This document shows positions 10,811-24,500 of a stretch of DNA of 64,000 bases, one piece after another. Position 1 is the stretch's first letter. Every line of letters starts with the position of its first letter. The stretch is taken from contig JAESIW010000137.1 of the NCBI GenBank assembly GCA_016802295.1, positions 5,148,146-5,212,145 of the forward strand, given 5' to 3'. Both the position numbers and the translations under genes were made by a program. The DNA is from Brachionus rotundiformis. Taxonomy: Eukaryota; Rotifera; Eurotatoria; Ploima; Brachionidae. The notes beneath the pieces were generated by a model that made no database searches, had not been told where the DNA came from, and saw nothing but the letters and a program-made list of their open reading frames with translations.

Positions 10811-13800
10811 ATCGGTGATGTATATTAATAAAATGGCCTTTTTTAAATTTTTTTTAAATAAAAGTTCCAGTTTTAGTTAATTGAACTAAACCAAAAAAGT
10901 TTTTTTTAAAGGAGATTGCTCATTACCAGCATTCAATTTAATCCCAGTGTTCAATTATTAACTCAGTATAAGCATATGAGGTTATTTAAGGAATAAATAC
11001 ATTTGCTCTATTAGAGATTTTGTTATAGCTATTAAACCAAAATTTTGTGTTCGGTGATTTCCAATTTTAAGTATATTTTTGATTAACTCCGTTTTTTTTT
11101 TTGCACTTTCATTCAATTAAATTTAAATTTTAGCAAGTATATTGTTATCTGTTCTATTTTTATTTTATTTTTCTTATGTTCATTAAATTTTAACTAATCT
11201 AATTATTGAAAATAAAGTTTAAAAATTTATTTATTCTTTTTTTTTTTGGTTATTTATTTAAACATTTCTTAATAAATATATATTAAATTATTATTTTTTT
11301 ATTTGATTAATTTTCAAACTATTTTATCTTAAGTTTATTAAATGAGATTGTTTTGAGTCTTTTTCATCTTATAATTTATTAAAGAAAATTAACATAAATG
11401 TTTGGATTTTCTTATTAAAAATTAGAATTAAATTTTAGGAATAAAAGCCTAAAATTTTGCTATTTAGCTACTTAAGAATTTATTCTATAAATAATTTTCT
11501 TAATCTATCTAACTTAAATTTCATAATTGAATTCAAAATAAATAAAAAAATAATTAATTGATTTAAATTTTATGTTAGAACTTTGGTAGCCCATTTAAAA
11601 AGATCAATAAACCATAAAAAAACAAGAAAAATTATAATTTTTGATATCAATACATTCTCTAATTGTTTCAATTTACATGCAATAAAACTTATTTATAATT
11701 TTCAACTAAAATAAAATTTTAAAAAATGATTTATTTATTTTATTTTATTTTTATCATTAAAAAAAGTCAAGTTTTTTTTGAAAATGATTTTAAAAGCTTA
11801 ATTTAATTTGCTCGAAAAACGACCATAAAAATTGTGTATTTATCTCATGTTAAACAATGCTAAAAATCAAATTTTCTAATTAGCATATCTATTCACGTTA
11901 AAAAAACATATCTTCAAATTAAACAATTTCCACAATATAACAATAAATTTATTGATTACTTTAACAAAAAATTTATATATTTAAATAAATCGTAATTTGT
12001 TTTAAAGATTGTTGTAATCTTATGTTACACAAATATTTTCAGCAAAATTTAATTATTTTAAAAATATTAAGAACAATTGTTTATGAATATTTTATAAATA
12101 AATTATAATAAAAAGATTCAAATTCCATAATGATCAAATATTATCTGATTAAAAAGAAGCGAAAAAATATCTTTAGTTATATAAATTTTTCAGCTTTTGC
12201 CTTAGATGAGCTTTTAAAAATGACGCATAAAAAACATCTTAAATCGCAAAAAAATGCATTTTAAGCCCAAATAAGTGTATGATAATAAACTGAAAATTCT
12301 ATCTTTAATAAATGAAAAGCATTTACTAAAAGAGAAAGTATTTTGATTATCAATTTGCTTCAAGCTTTGTACTAAATAATAAAGCTTTAAAAAAAAGCTA
12401 TTAGATCAAGAAAAAGTCTGAATTTTTTTTCGTTTATAAATGTTTGCACAAAATTTATTATAGAAAAATTAAATTCTATATTTAAGAATATTTTTTTGGA
12501 TATCTATTAATGTTCTACAATTCGAAAAAAAATTAAAATTTAACATAATTTTATTTTTTAAACTTAATAGTAATTTCAAGTAGGAAATTCGGAATTTTTT
12601 TTTCATTAATTTAAAAAATCTTGAATTTAATGATTAATCGAATTTTCTTAAATTCAACGTGACGTCATCTAGCAAACTTTTAGATTTCTTTTTACGTCAA
12701 ATTAAATCTGATAAATTTACATTTATTTTTGTTTAATTGGGGATTAATTTGAAACAAGTTTAAAAATAAATTTTTAATGTATAGATAGCTTTTAGATAAG
12801 AAAAAATAATGTTCTGTGTTTAGACATTTTCTTCATTACTTTTTTCATTTTTTATTATCTCACGACAAGATGATTTTTTCTAATCCGATTAGAAAATATA
12901 CATGAATTATGTCTGTAAGAGAAATGATATTTCATTTTTAATTTCTCATACATTTTTTTCTACTTGATTGTCATTTTAATATAAAATATAAACCCACTTT
13001 TGAATGTACTATCTGATATGTATGTTATTAATCTTAAGATGACGCTTTAATTTTCAATATCAAAATTAAAAATTTGACGTTCAGATATAACCTAAAATAA
13101 AAAGTGTTCATATTTAATTATTTCGTGTTTATTTTTTTATCAATTTATTTAATGTCTCAATTATACAAATTAAAAAAAGTAATATAAAACAGAAAAATGA
13201 TAGTGAATTAGAGAAAAATTTAATACCGTAGTTAAATTAATATTATTTTATTAAATAAATAAAATAAAATAAATTATAAAATTTAATTTTCCTATTTAAT
13301 TACATTAAAAAGTAATTGAGTAATTTTTTTTATAATTTCAAACATTCAAATCTCTATCTATTTAACTGATTTATTTTATTTTATTTCGTTTGATGAGGTG
13401 AATAAAACGATTTTAGTTATAAATCAGAATTATTTCCCGAATAATTTCCACATTGTTCGATCATACGATTTTTAGATTTTAATTGTTTAGAAAAAGTCTT
13501 GCGATTTTTCTCTAAAGAAATCAAAATCAACATTGCTTAATGATTTTATTTTTGTTAAATATTAAATTTCAGTCAAAAATTACGAAATTTATTCAAAAAA
13601 TAACCATCATTTCCCTGCAATTGTTGAAATAAATATGCATCAAAATCATATTTTTATTAACCTGACCGAGTGATTAATCAGACATGACATTTCCTTTTAA
13701 TAAAATCATAGTTGTATTCAAATTCATAGTTAAAAAATGGGGTGATTTTTCAGGTAAAAATAAGCATAATTATTTCATTAAATTTCATTTAAACCAGAAA

Positions 13801-15549
13801 TCATACCATTTCAAATTTGCTTTTAAATATTCAAGAAATTATCAATTTTTTTTGAAGAATCACTTTTAAAATTTAGAATTAGAATGAATTTATCGCTAGT
13901 AAATGTTTCCATGGAAACCGCTAGTACAACTCATAGTTATTTTGAAAATAATTCATAAACCTTGTTTCCTATCTTTTTTGTGAATTTTTTTCACGATGTT
14001 TACCAAGAGCTTGGCCAAGTTAAAAAAAAGTTTTATAAAGTTATAATTTTTTTAAAAACGTTTTCTAAATCTCTCTATTAATAAATAATCAAACTACACG
14101 TGATTATATTAGTTTTTTTTCAAGGAAATTAATTTTCATTTTCTGAATCTCGTACAAAAGAATTAAGTTTAATTCAATTTGGAATTTAATAAGCTGTTCA
14201 AGCCGTGCATTTTTTTCGGGCAAATCGAAAAATGTGATATTCTTATTGAATTTAAAACAAAGGCTTACAGTTACATAGATACAGGTATAACATATTATTT
14301 TGTTTATTTTAGATAGTTTCTAATATTAAAGTTTAAAATTTTTAATTAGAATTCGAGTAAAAGCTAATGTGAGCTTGTTTTTAGAACTTAAAAAAACAAG
14401 AAAAGTATTATAAGTTCCAATATGAATTTGACATTCTATTAACTTATGACGTTTATAAGTCATGTTACCATCAAGATTTTTGAACAAATATTTTTTGATT
14501 TTTTAGAAAATAAAAATTTTAAGTTGAAGTTGATATAATTTCTTAATTGGAACTTAATTAGAATGAAAATTCTGGAAAATATATCGATTAATGCATTAAA
14601 ATTTTATTTATATTGATTGCTTTAGTTTTTTTTTATTATTTTGCTTCATTTTTTATACATTTAAAAAGTAAATAGTTTTCAATAAGCCTAAAAATATCAG
14701 CTAATTAGAATATATTTGTCTTTATTAATTTAATTTATTTTTGTTTACATTTTGAAAAAAAAGTAACTAAGATGATTCAATTTTTTGGTATAATTATATT
14801 TCATCAATTTTATAAGTACCTAGAATTAGAAAGATAAATCAAATATTTTAGTTTTTGTGAATTTTACTGGCTAAGCATAACTATATATAATTAAATTTCT
14901 TAACTACTTGATTATATATATTGATTTAAATCTGACTTAATGAGGAATAATTTGAGACAATTTACATAAAAGACTATTATCTAATAGGGTATATTAATTT
15001 TGAATTTTAATTAAGAATAGATCAAATTTCTTTCAAATAAATTGTCCCATTTTAATATAATAATTTTTTTATTTCGAAAAAAATTCATGATAAGCTCTTG
15101 TGCTAATTTAGTTTTAACTAGAACATTTTCAATTAAGATAATTGACTTGGGTTCAATGTTAAAAAGTTAAATGTTTAAGAGAGTACAGTGAAAATTTTTA
15201 AATAAAACGAGTATAACAGGTTAAGCTTATTTTTTAGGTTTAAAATTTTTTAAATTTAAATTATTTTAAACTAATCATAATTTATTCATTTTATTGAAAA
15301 TCTAATTCAACTTGAACGATAAAAAATGCTAAAAAATTTTCTTTTTTTTTGATTTGCAAATCCAAAAATAGTTTATTTCATATATTTCGATTAATAAATA
15401 GACTTATTATAATAGATAATAAAAAGAGCTATACATTGAAGAAGAGTAAATGAAAAAACATACACCCAAAACTAGATAATAAAAAAGATAATAGATTAAC
15501 TAGGAAAACGGATAAATTGGCATTTTTTATCTTTTTCATTTTAATTCGG
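10811..15549. other. Long AT-rich intergenic region
   Basis: About 4.7 kb between FOXK and the GRAM-domain gene. After the FOXK poly(A) signals (10824-10862) I see no reading frame with protein-like composition and no RNA gene. Short palindromic sites are present: TGACGTCA (CRE-like) near 12660, TGATTAATCA near 13670 and GTTTCCATGGAAAC at 13905-13918. Confidence 0.5.
13905..13918. promoter_or_regulatory. RFX/X-box-like perfect palindrome
   Basis: GTTTCCATGGAAAC is a perfect 14-base palindrome that fits the X-box pattern RYYNYYWWRRNRRY bound by RFX factors. It is flanked by a direct repeat CGCTAGTA. It lies about 1.6 kb upstream of the GRAM gene, so its target, if any, is unclear. Confidence 0.3.
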
Positions 15550-16601
15550 ATGCCAGCTGCTATCGAAAATCGGAAGTCAAAAAAATCAAAAAAAAATAGT
15601 AAAAAATGCGATACAAAAGATAAAAACATTGAAAAAGACTTGAACAACAACAAAAAAAACATGGAAACAACAAGTGTCCAAGATTATCTCAGTATCCAAA
15701 GCAATAGCACAGCATCGCTGAACAATGTAAATAATTCCTGCTCTTCCACTTCATCGACTATCACTTCACCCGAGATATCCATGGCAAACAATGCTTTGCT
15801 TCCAATCAAGTGCAAAGTAACTTCCAAGTCAAACATTAGATTTCACCAGTTGTTTCCTTCCATTTCTTTGGACGAATTTGTCATAGCAAGTAATTTCATG
15901 GCACTAAATTTAACCACTAAGAGAGTTATCTTTTTTTTAAAGCTTATTCGTGCGCCTATGTAAAATCTCTCAACTTGTACCAAGGTGTCATGTTTCTGAC
16001 CAATAACTATATTTGCTTTTATTCGAAGATCTTAAACCACGAGAACATTTTAATACTCAAATTGACCCATGTAAATTCAATTGTAAAAACTATGCATGCA
16101 CTCATATTTCCGACCGCTATCCGCATCCAGACCAAAAATTCGACCTATTCATTTACATCGTTTCGTTCCAGAGGCAATACTCTTGACCATTTACACGATT
16201 TATTGCAAAAGTCTAGACAGGTAATGCTAACAAGTTCAATCCTGGTTCTAAGGACTGAACTTTTGAGTCTTTGAAAAAGACTAAGTCTAATTTTTGGTAA
16301 TTTGCAGAGACAAGTTGACCAAATGAACAATGGTCTAAGCGAAAGTTCTAACTTGAACACCAGCAGTTTGAGTGGGGAAAAGAATCCGGACGAGATAAAC
16401 AAAATAGAGGAATACAAGAAAAAATTAGATGAGACTACTTCTATAAATCGAACCATTTCAGAGTCAAATTTTTCAGATGACTCGTCTCCAAAACCGGTCA
16501 AATGTGCCAAAAAGAAACCAACCCGTGTGGTAAAAAAAACCGATTCAACTCATTTTACCAGTCCACATATACCAAAACAGCAAGCTAACAATTTATCTTA
16601 G
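15550..16601 (+). CDS. GRAM-domain protein (GRAMD family), short form
   Basis: Three exons (15550-15889, 15943-16220, 16308-16601) join in frame to 303 codons. Residues 1-90 are Lys- and Ser-rich and disordered. A GRAM domain follows at about 95-200: FHQLFPSISLDEFVIATYSC, then the core LYQGVMFLTNNYICFYSKIL, LKLTHVNSIVKT, FPTAIRIQTKNSTYSFTSF and a helix ending LLQKSR. This order matches GRAMD1/GRAMD2 (Aster-type) proteins, whose GRAM domain binds anionic lipids of the plasma membrane. The C-terminal 95 residues are charged and disordered. I see no VASt sterol-binding domain and no transmembrane helix, both expected in GRAMD1, and GRAMD2 normally keeps a helix. Either the gene is a genuine soluble short form or a further 3' exon was missed. 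ATG at 15550 is the only in-frame ATG ahead of the domain without a preceding stop. Confidence 0.8.
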
Positions 16602-18634
16602 TAAAATTTTTCAATTAATTTTGTTATCAATTTTTAATTTTGTATTTTTAAAGTGTTCTAGATTTTAAAAATAACACCGTCATAGTTAGTTTAAAGCACA
16701 AAAAAACATTAATACAGAGTAATTAAATTTAAAATTTTTTTCTCAAATAAAATCTAATTTTATAATTCTAGGGGTTAAAATATTGTTGAGTTTATTGATA
16801 CCTGGATTTTTTGAGTGAGTCTATTATACCTATTGTTTTGAATTTTTTAAAATAATTTTTTCAATTAAAGCATATCAAGAATTGACGCCCTTCTTCCAAT
16901 TTGTTTCCTAATGAGTATTCTTTTATTGTTGAATGCTTTTGTTTTATTGAGTAAAGTGAATCAAGTAGATGACATTTTTAATCAATTATTGATAAAAAAT
17001 GAATTTTAAAATGATACTTGATTTGAACCGGACTTTGTCGAAGCAAAATCTAAGATGAATTTTTAATTCGCTATGGATTCAAATGCGAGTTTTATTTTGA
17101 AAAAGTAATCATGATCACATTCGTTCTTTTGATGTCAAAATTTTTTATTTACCATATGTTTTACCAGTGATTTAATGAAAAAAAGTAAATTAACTGCTGA
17201 TTTTTATATCATAAAAAATCTAAATCTTTAATTATATGACTTAAAGAAAATAAATTTAATTTAAATCCTTTTTTTGAAAAATTTAAACTTATTTTTATAT
17301 AAATATTAAAAATTAACAATGATATTTCACTTAATAAAGTGATTGAATTGAAATAAAATTTATCTAAAAAAATAAAACTATGGGTATTTTTTATTTTTTT
17401 AAATTAAATAAAATACTACTTTTAAATTTAGAAGAAGGCTTTCAAATTCAGAATTGGAAAAAAATCTATTTTAAAAATGATCAATATTTCCATATTGAAA
17501 TAACTTTGTTTTATTGTTCTGATGGTGAGTTCTTTTAAATAAATCTTACTCAAACTTATTAGTATTTCTACAAGGCTAAGTTTTTCTCAAAAAATCAACT
17601 TTGTTCAAATATTTTAAATTAAGATGAATTTAAAGCGCTTATTACATTATTAATATAAGAATTTATTTTAAATTAAGAAATTCTTAAATATTACCTGCTA
17701 AGACTATTTAAAGAGTGTAAAAAAAGTTTGAAATGTAGAAGTGCAAATAGACTTACCAAAAATTTTGCAAAACAAACCAATTAAAGACATTTAAAATGAT
17801 TTTAAACTTAATTAAGTTTAGGAAAAATCAAAAAATTAATTTTTTTGATAATCTAAAGAATTTTTTATCAATAACATCGCTTTGCCAAAGAGTATTGGAT
17901 TTTTTTTGCTTGTGGTAAAATCTAGCTAGAAAATTTATAACATTTGATATCATATATATCAATTGGTTTAATTACCATAATAGAATATTTTTATTACTTT
18001 CTTAATTTTAAACTAATAATTAAAATAAAATATATATTGATAATTAATAGTTTTGGAACAAATAAATTGATTCAATTTAAGACTTTTAAAGTTTTTAGTA
18101 GATTTTTAAAAAATATAATTATAAAATGATTTCTTGAAAAATACATATTTTGAATGTTTCTTAAAAAAATCAAAATCTTAAAATAATTCTTATTCTTTAA
18201 AAATGAACTTGAATTTTAAACTCATAAAAAAATCTTTGCGACACATTTGCTAAATTTAATAAATTTTATAATATATTGATTCTATAGCTAAAATTTATAC
18301 ATATTGTTTAGTTATATTTGAATATGGTATTAATTCTCAGATACAATTGAAAATATTTATATTCAAATATTTTTGATAAAAAACTTTTTTTATTATTTAA
18401 TATCAAAATTAATTTATAATTTTTTTATTTAAGAGTAGGAAACATAAATAATATTTTAAAAACTTAAAATTAATAATTTTATTAATTTTGTCTTTAAAAG
18501 AATGGTTGAAATTTTTTTTAATTTTTATTATTTTATTTTTTAATGAATTTGAAAAGAAATTCTTTATTATAAATTTATGCATAACACGTCATTTAATTAA
18601 AATTTTAGAAGATATTTTTAAAAAATCGAGAATA
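16602..18634. other. AT-rich intergenic region
   Basis: About 2 kb between the GRAM gene and YIPF6. AATAAA near 16746 may end the GRAM transcript. The only open stretches are low-complexity Ile/Lys/Phe frames expected by chance at this base composition. Confidence 0.5.
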
Positions 18635-19345
18635 ATGACAGATTCAGGCGAAGACAAAATGCAATTTCTCAATTCGGGAGGTAACTTTTCGGACTTGGAA
18701 GGCGATTTAAATGCACCAAACCATTCCAGCTCAAATTTTAAACCTACAACAGTATTAAATATGGGTTCAAATCAGGAAATAATATCTACTTTGGATGAAC
18801 CAGTTAGTATTACTATTACTAGAGATTTAAAAGCTGTGGCATACAAATTTGGTCATGTTTTTTTCCCAAAACAAAGTACTCTTTTACTCAAAGATTGGGA
18901 TCTATGGGGCCCATTAACACTTTGCGTAATTTTATCAATTTCATTAGAAGGCAATTATAAAGTAAATTCAAATGCGCCAGAGTTTGCTTCAATATTCGCT
19001 CTCATTTCCTTTGGAGCAATAGTAGTCACCATAAATACAAAATTATTATCGGGAAAAATTAGTTTCTTCCAAAGTATTTGTGTTTTAGGCTATTGCTTAC
19101 TTCCGCTGGTAATTGTGGCAATTTTAAACGATATTATAATGTTTATAACTGGAAATGCGTCAGTTATTTCATTTGGTTTTCGTTTTATACTAATTGTAGT
19201 TTCATGTTTTTGGTCAGTTTTCGCAAGCACAGCTTTTCTAGCAGCAGATACAATCAACTTAACAGATAGGAAAGCTTTAGCTACATACCCAGTATTTTTG
19301 TTCTATTTTGTAATTAGTTGGTTGATTATTTTGCATACGAATTGA
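18635..19345 (+). CDS. YIPF6: YIPF6-type Yip1 family Golgi membrane protein
   Basis: Yip1-family proteins are five-helix membrane proteins of the ER/Golgi that bind Rab GTPases and act in vesicle traffic. The gene is a single exon of 236 codons, about the length of human YIPF6. The cytosolic N-terminus (1-85) ends with the conserved ITRDLKAVAYKFGHVFFPKQ block, followed by LLKDWDLWGPLTLCV, the family signature before the first helix. Helices follow at about 88-103, 113-130, 136-165, 170-205 and 214-233, including FFQSICVLGYCLLPL and the terminal ALATYPVFLFYFVISW, nearly identical to YIPF6. The open frame extends upstream of 18635, but without an ATG and with Phe/Ile/Lys-rich chance composition, so ATG at 18635 (MTDSGEDKMQ) is the start. 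Confidence 0.95.
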   Translation: MTDSGEDKMQFLNSGGNFSDLEGDLNAPNHSSSNFKPTTVLNMGSNQEIISTLDEPVSITITRDLKAVAYKFGHVFFPKQSTLLLKDWDLWGPLTLCVILSISLEGNYKVNSNAPEFASIFALISFGAIVVTINTKLLSGKISFFQSICVLGYCLLPLVIVAILNDIIMFITGNASVISFGFRFILIVVSCFWSVFASTAFLAADTINLTDRKALATYPVFLFYFVISWLIILHTN

Positions 19346-21547
19346 TTTTTTAGTTTGAAAATTAAAATATTTTTTTAATTTTGAATTTTTTAGATTAAAA
19401 ACTAAAATAGGAATAAAAATTAAAATAATTCAATGTTAAAAAGTTTTTTAATTTAATTTTATAATAATTCTACATGGTTGGAATTTTTAGTCACCAAAAA
19501 TCATCATTTTTCTAAAAAGTTCTCTTTCAATTCTAAAAATACTCTTTTACGATATAAAAATACTTTTTTTGTCTTAAAAACTATAGTAAAATTAAGATGC
19601 TTATTTTTTTGAATACTCTTTAATTTCAAAAAAAAATTATTAATGTAAATAAAACTAAAAATTTTAGTGGAGATCATCTACTTTTGCGTCTGTTTGACCA
19701 ATCGCTCGAATTGAAGTTGTCAATTTTATTTAGTCAATTTAAATGCCTATTTCATTAGCAGAATTCGTTCAATGTCTCTTCGGGATCAATCATTTTTTTT
19801 GTTTTATCAGAATTATCTTTAGAAAAGTAAGATTTTTTGGTGATAAAAAACTAAAATTTGTACTTAAAATTCTTTAAAGCCATATCTTAGTTTTTTTTAA
19901 TAAAAAATTTGCAATATCAGACGGCCACATGTTTTGTTAATTTTTTATTTCCTTTCTGTTTTATGATTATTAAAAGATTTTTAATAATATTAAAAAAAAA
20001 TTAATAATTGGTACATTTGTTGATCTTATTTACTGTTTGTGAGATTATTCAAGGCGCCTAAGGGAGTAATGAATTTTTTGTTAATTTTTGGTTGATCTGT
20101 TGTCCATAAGTTGTGTATGTTTGCTGTTTCTTAGTTATAAACAGTCTATACGGTATTTACAAGAATTGTAATTATGAAAATAAAAACAAATTAGACTTAC
20201 TTTTTAACAATAGTGGTATCCCATTAGATCCTTTTCCTAGATTTTTTGGACATGATTGAGACCCAAAATCAAGCTTCAGCAAATACTGGAAAAACCTTTC
20301 GAATAAAATTCCAAGTAGGTCTACTATCATCAAAAAGAAATATATCATTCTCACCGGAAGTTAATACATTAAGAATCTCAATGTTTATCAATGTTGTTTC
20401 TTACTTTTTTTATTGATTCTTGATCGTTAGGTTTGTTTAAAAGTTTTTAATAGTAAGAGACCGACTAATTAAAAAATTCCTAAGAGTTTTTTAATTTTTG
20501 AAAGAATTGATTATATTTTTTAGTTTACTAGAAATAAGGTAATAAATTTTTCTACAATATTCGGTATTATTTTTATTTTAATGAGCTTTTTAATTTCCTT
20601 TTAAGTTTTAATTGGACTTTAAAAAAAATTATAAATTTATTTTAAAATTAATTGTCAGTCGGTTAATCGCTATTGATAAAGTTTTTGCTTTAGAATTTTT
20701 TTTTAATTTTTAAGATTTTTTAATGAAAAATAACAAAAAAATGATTCAGTTTCAATTTTTTATGTTTTAGCTCTGTTTTTTTATTTCATTTACATCTTTT
20801 CATCATGTCAGTGTCACCATATGTTATGAGTTAATGAAACTTTTGATTTTTATTTTTTTTTTAAAACCTTTAAATTTCTTCCTATCTAAACGATCTTCAC
20901 ATTTCTGATCTGAATTAATTTCTGATGGTTTTAATGAAGTTCTTAATTTTTGTTTATAGATATTGCGCTTTTTCAAAAAATGATTATCCATAAATTAAAT
21001 TAATGAACAATATTTCTTTTTTCATTTATTAATTTTTGATTTTTAATTTTTTTAAACACTTAATAGCATTGTTTGAAAAATAATATTAATTACTTAGTTT
21101 TTTTTTTCAAGTTTAACTAAACAAATAGCAACATCGTATGTTGGTAATTTAAAATATAAATAAATTAAAAATAAAGCAATAAAGTTAATATCGAACGAAT
21201 TCACTTTTGAAATCCATATCAAAAATAACAACTTTTTCTAATAACATCATTCATCAGATTTTAAAAATTATAAGATTTATTTAAAAACATATTAGCAAAT
21301 TGAATAAATAATTACTTTTATTTAAATAGAAATATTGATTTATTTTTTATATATAAATTCGAATTTATTTACATCGAGTAAAACATCAAAATAGATATTA
21401 GTAGTAAAAAAAAGTCTTCATTTTAACTATAATCAATTACTTCATCTTATTATCTTTTAAGTACATTTAGTTTACAGGCTAAAACGAAATTTAAATACCG
21501 GTAAGTAATAACAACAAATAATTTAACAATTTTTTTTATTGTCTAAA
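19346..21547. other. AT-rich intergenic region between YIPF6 and the SK channel
   Basis: The convergent ends of two genes. On the minus strand AATAAA follows the SK stop codon within about 15 bases. I see no further gene; a 60-codon minus-strand frame at 20172-20354 has no recognisable features. Confidence 0.5.
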
Positions 21548-24500
21548 TTAACATCGATTTGAATTTGTTGAGATTGTTGGGATTTGTAATGCGTTTGGAT
21601 TTGTAGTGGTTGATATACTTGCTCCATCACAGTCAAAAGAGTTTGCACCTGAATAAGAAAGTGACGATTGCTTTTGAACATGGTTAAACCGGTCGAAAAC
21701 AATTCTATTCTGCTCGGTTATCAGAGACTGAATCTGATTAGGCAGCATATTAAGTTGATTCTATTATGATTTTTTAAAATTAGCTACTAATTAATTTTAA
21801 TTAATTTATTTAAATCAAAAACCTGTAGCAAACATAACTTTTCTTCTAAATTTCTTAATCGATTTTCCAGTGAACTTTGATTTGAATTTAGTTCACAAAC
21901 TGTTTCATATACACTTGTCTGAGTCTGGAAAAATATATGTTTATAAATTTTTTAATTAATTTTAAATTTGAAAATAACCTTTGCCAAATCGATTAAAGTG
22001 TTGACATTATCAGTAAGTTTTCTTTGATCTAATTTCACTTTTCTCAAGCTTGGTGGTCAAGATTTGATTAAACATATAAATTTAGATTCGAATTAATTAC
22101 CTATGAATGGCTTGTAAAAATTTTCTCTGATGAGTTCTCACTCTAGATGGATTTATGGTATCAACTAGTTTGGTGTATTTATAGATAAGCCACGTTTCCC
22201 TGAGAACGTTGGCAGCGGCATTTTTTAATCTTTTTGTTAATTGAGTATCCATCATAAAATTATGAACATGCTTTTCAGCTCTTGAAAGTTCTAGTTTTCT
22301 TGCCAATACAGCAACCATAGTAGCAGTGCAGGAAACACCCATTAGACCGGAGACTACACAGACCGCTCGACCACAATAAGTATTCGGCACCAGATCGCCA
22401 TAGCCAATGGCAAGAAAAGTAACCGCTATCAACCACATAGAATTAAGTAAATTACCATGTTTTTGGTCATGGAAACTAAAAAAATATGACTTAAATACAA
22501 TAAAATTTTTTTATTTGGTCTTATACCTTTCGCATGCTCTCAGAGTCCAGCTGGCTATAATAAATAAACTTAATATGAATACAAGCAGAATTGTGCCGGG
22601 ACATATGGTCATCAAGGTTTTGACCACGAACCGTGTGTTAAAGTTAATCCGATTCAGAGCACCAATACTTCGACTAGAAGCATCCGTAAATAGCTTACTA
22701 TGTAAAAGCATAGATCTACAAATTAAATATAATCTTAAAAACATTGGTAATGATAGAACCAAATCAATAGGCACTATGGCCGGTCTTTCTTCATGTGAAT
22801 TGGCCGGTTTGGTAATCCAAGTAAAACTAAAATTTCCAGGAATTGGATGAACACAACAAACTATAATTTCAGCAATTATTTGTGTAATACGCTGCCATGT
22901 CATAGCTATTCGCCAATCTTCGATGCAATTATCAATTATAAATAGCTTTGAAGAAAAAATTAATTTTTAATTTTAAATTAATTTACGGTTGATGTTGTGT
23001 GTGACCAAAAAATTTATTCTATCAGCAACTTGGTAAAATATTTTTACATGATAATGGGCAATTTATCATCAAAATTCTTTTATTTTTTTCTAGAGATAAA
23101 AAAAGCTACTTTATCTAGTTTAGTTAGATATTTATCTATATTTCAATTTTTTTATTTTTTTTTTAATTAATATTAAAAAAATTCAAATGATTCTTTAAAA
23201 TCCTTTTTTAACAATAAAATTCTGATATTTAAATATCGACGAAAAGAAATTTTACCAAGAAAATTAATGGTCACATATTTACCACACTTATAATTCATTA
23301 TAAGAATATGTATATTACTTGAACTTCTAAGGCATGATAAAGCAATATTAGTGATACCAAGATTATAGTGGTACATGTAATAAAACTCTTTGTTATTATT
23401 GAATAAATAGAGCTCTTGTCGTATAAGCCAGACATAGATAATTCAGTTTCAATGACCATTAAAAATATCCCAGTCATAGCAAATATAAGCGCATAGTCGG
23501 ATATTTGACGTCTTTTTTCAAAAAGTAACTTTCTCTTTCCCAGTCTGTATCCTACACTGGACTTTTTTTCCTTTCGATTCGAGCTGTTACTGGCACTTCG
23601 AGTTGGCACTTTAGATGAATTGCACAGTGCCGAATTTTCGTTATCTGACTGTACATTGCTTTTGCTTTGGTAAATGTTGCTTGGATTTGGTGTCTCGAGC
23701 ATTTTTGTTGGTGTTGGCTCATGTGCTTTATCCACATAGACTGCTTTTAAAGATTCAAGCTTTTCCATATCGGCATCAATTTTTTGTAATTGAGTGTGGT
23801 CATCTTTGGTCGAACTTTCAACCGATTCTTGGTTAATACTTTTGAATTTGTTTAGCTTATTTTGCTGGCTTTTATTATGCGGAGTTGGTTCTGATTTAAA
23901 AACAGTTGTCGTTGTTGTTGTTGTAGTGGTAGTCGACGGTAACATGTTTGTCGAGGAGTTGCTAGCCGAATTAAGCGAATTAGCCACAGGATTCTTATGG
24001 GCTGATTCTCTAGAATTATCATTTTTTAATGGATTTCTAAGTTGCTTGAATGGAACAGCCCCGTTAATCTTTATTGACTCGATTCCAATGTTGACGAACT
24101 TGTCGTTTGATTTTTTGGTTGTTGTGGTCGTGGTGGTTGTAGTGGTAGCAGCAGGTAGTGTAGCGGACATAATCGTTGGATTCGATGAACCGATTGGCTT
24201 CATCATTATGGAAACCGATGGATTTATTGACGAAAGATCTGTGTTAAAGTTGCCAGAATTAAGAACTGTCTGTGGTCCTACTTGGTTCAACATAACCGTG
24301 GCGCTAGGAGAAGTGGTGGTGTTTGAAGTGGTAGTTATGGTAGTTGGATTGTAGGCTGTGGTTGCAAGAGCTGCTGAATTACTCGGCACTATTAGCGATG
24401 GGCTTGTTGATGAAACTGATGTGTTAGAATAAGGAGAATAGTTTTGGTTTATGAATATGCGACCTGATGCAACCTGGGATGATTTAGGCTCAAAATTGCC

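Noticed and set aside
15517..15549. N-terminal hydrophobic extension of the GRAM protein starting at TTG 15517
   Set aside because: No ATG, and Phe/Ile-rich composition typical of chance AT-rich frames. The ATG at 15550 is preferred.
18488..18634. N-terminal hydrophobic extension of YIPF6
   Set aside because: It has no ATG start, and the 236-residue form from 18635 already matches YIPF6 in length.
23794..24354. Long plus-strand open frame with valine runs
   Set aside because: It is the complement of the threonine-repeat coding exon of the SK channel on the minus strand.
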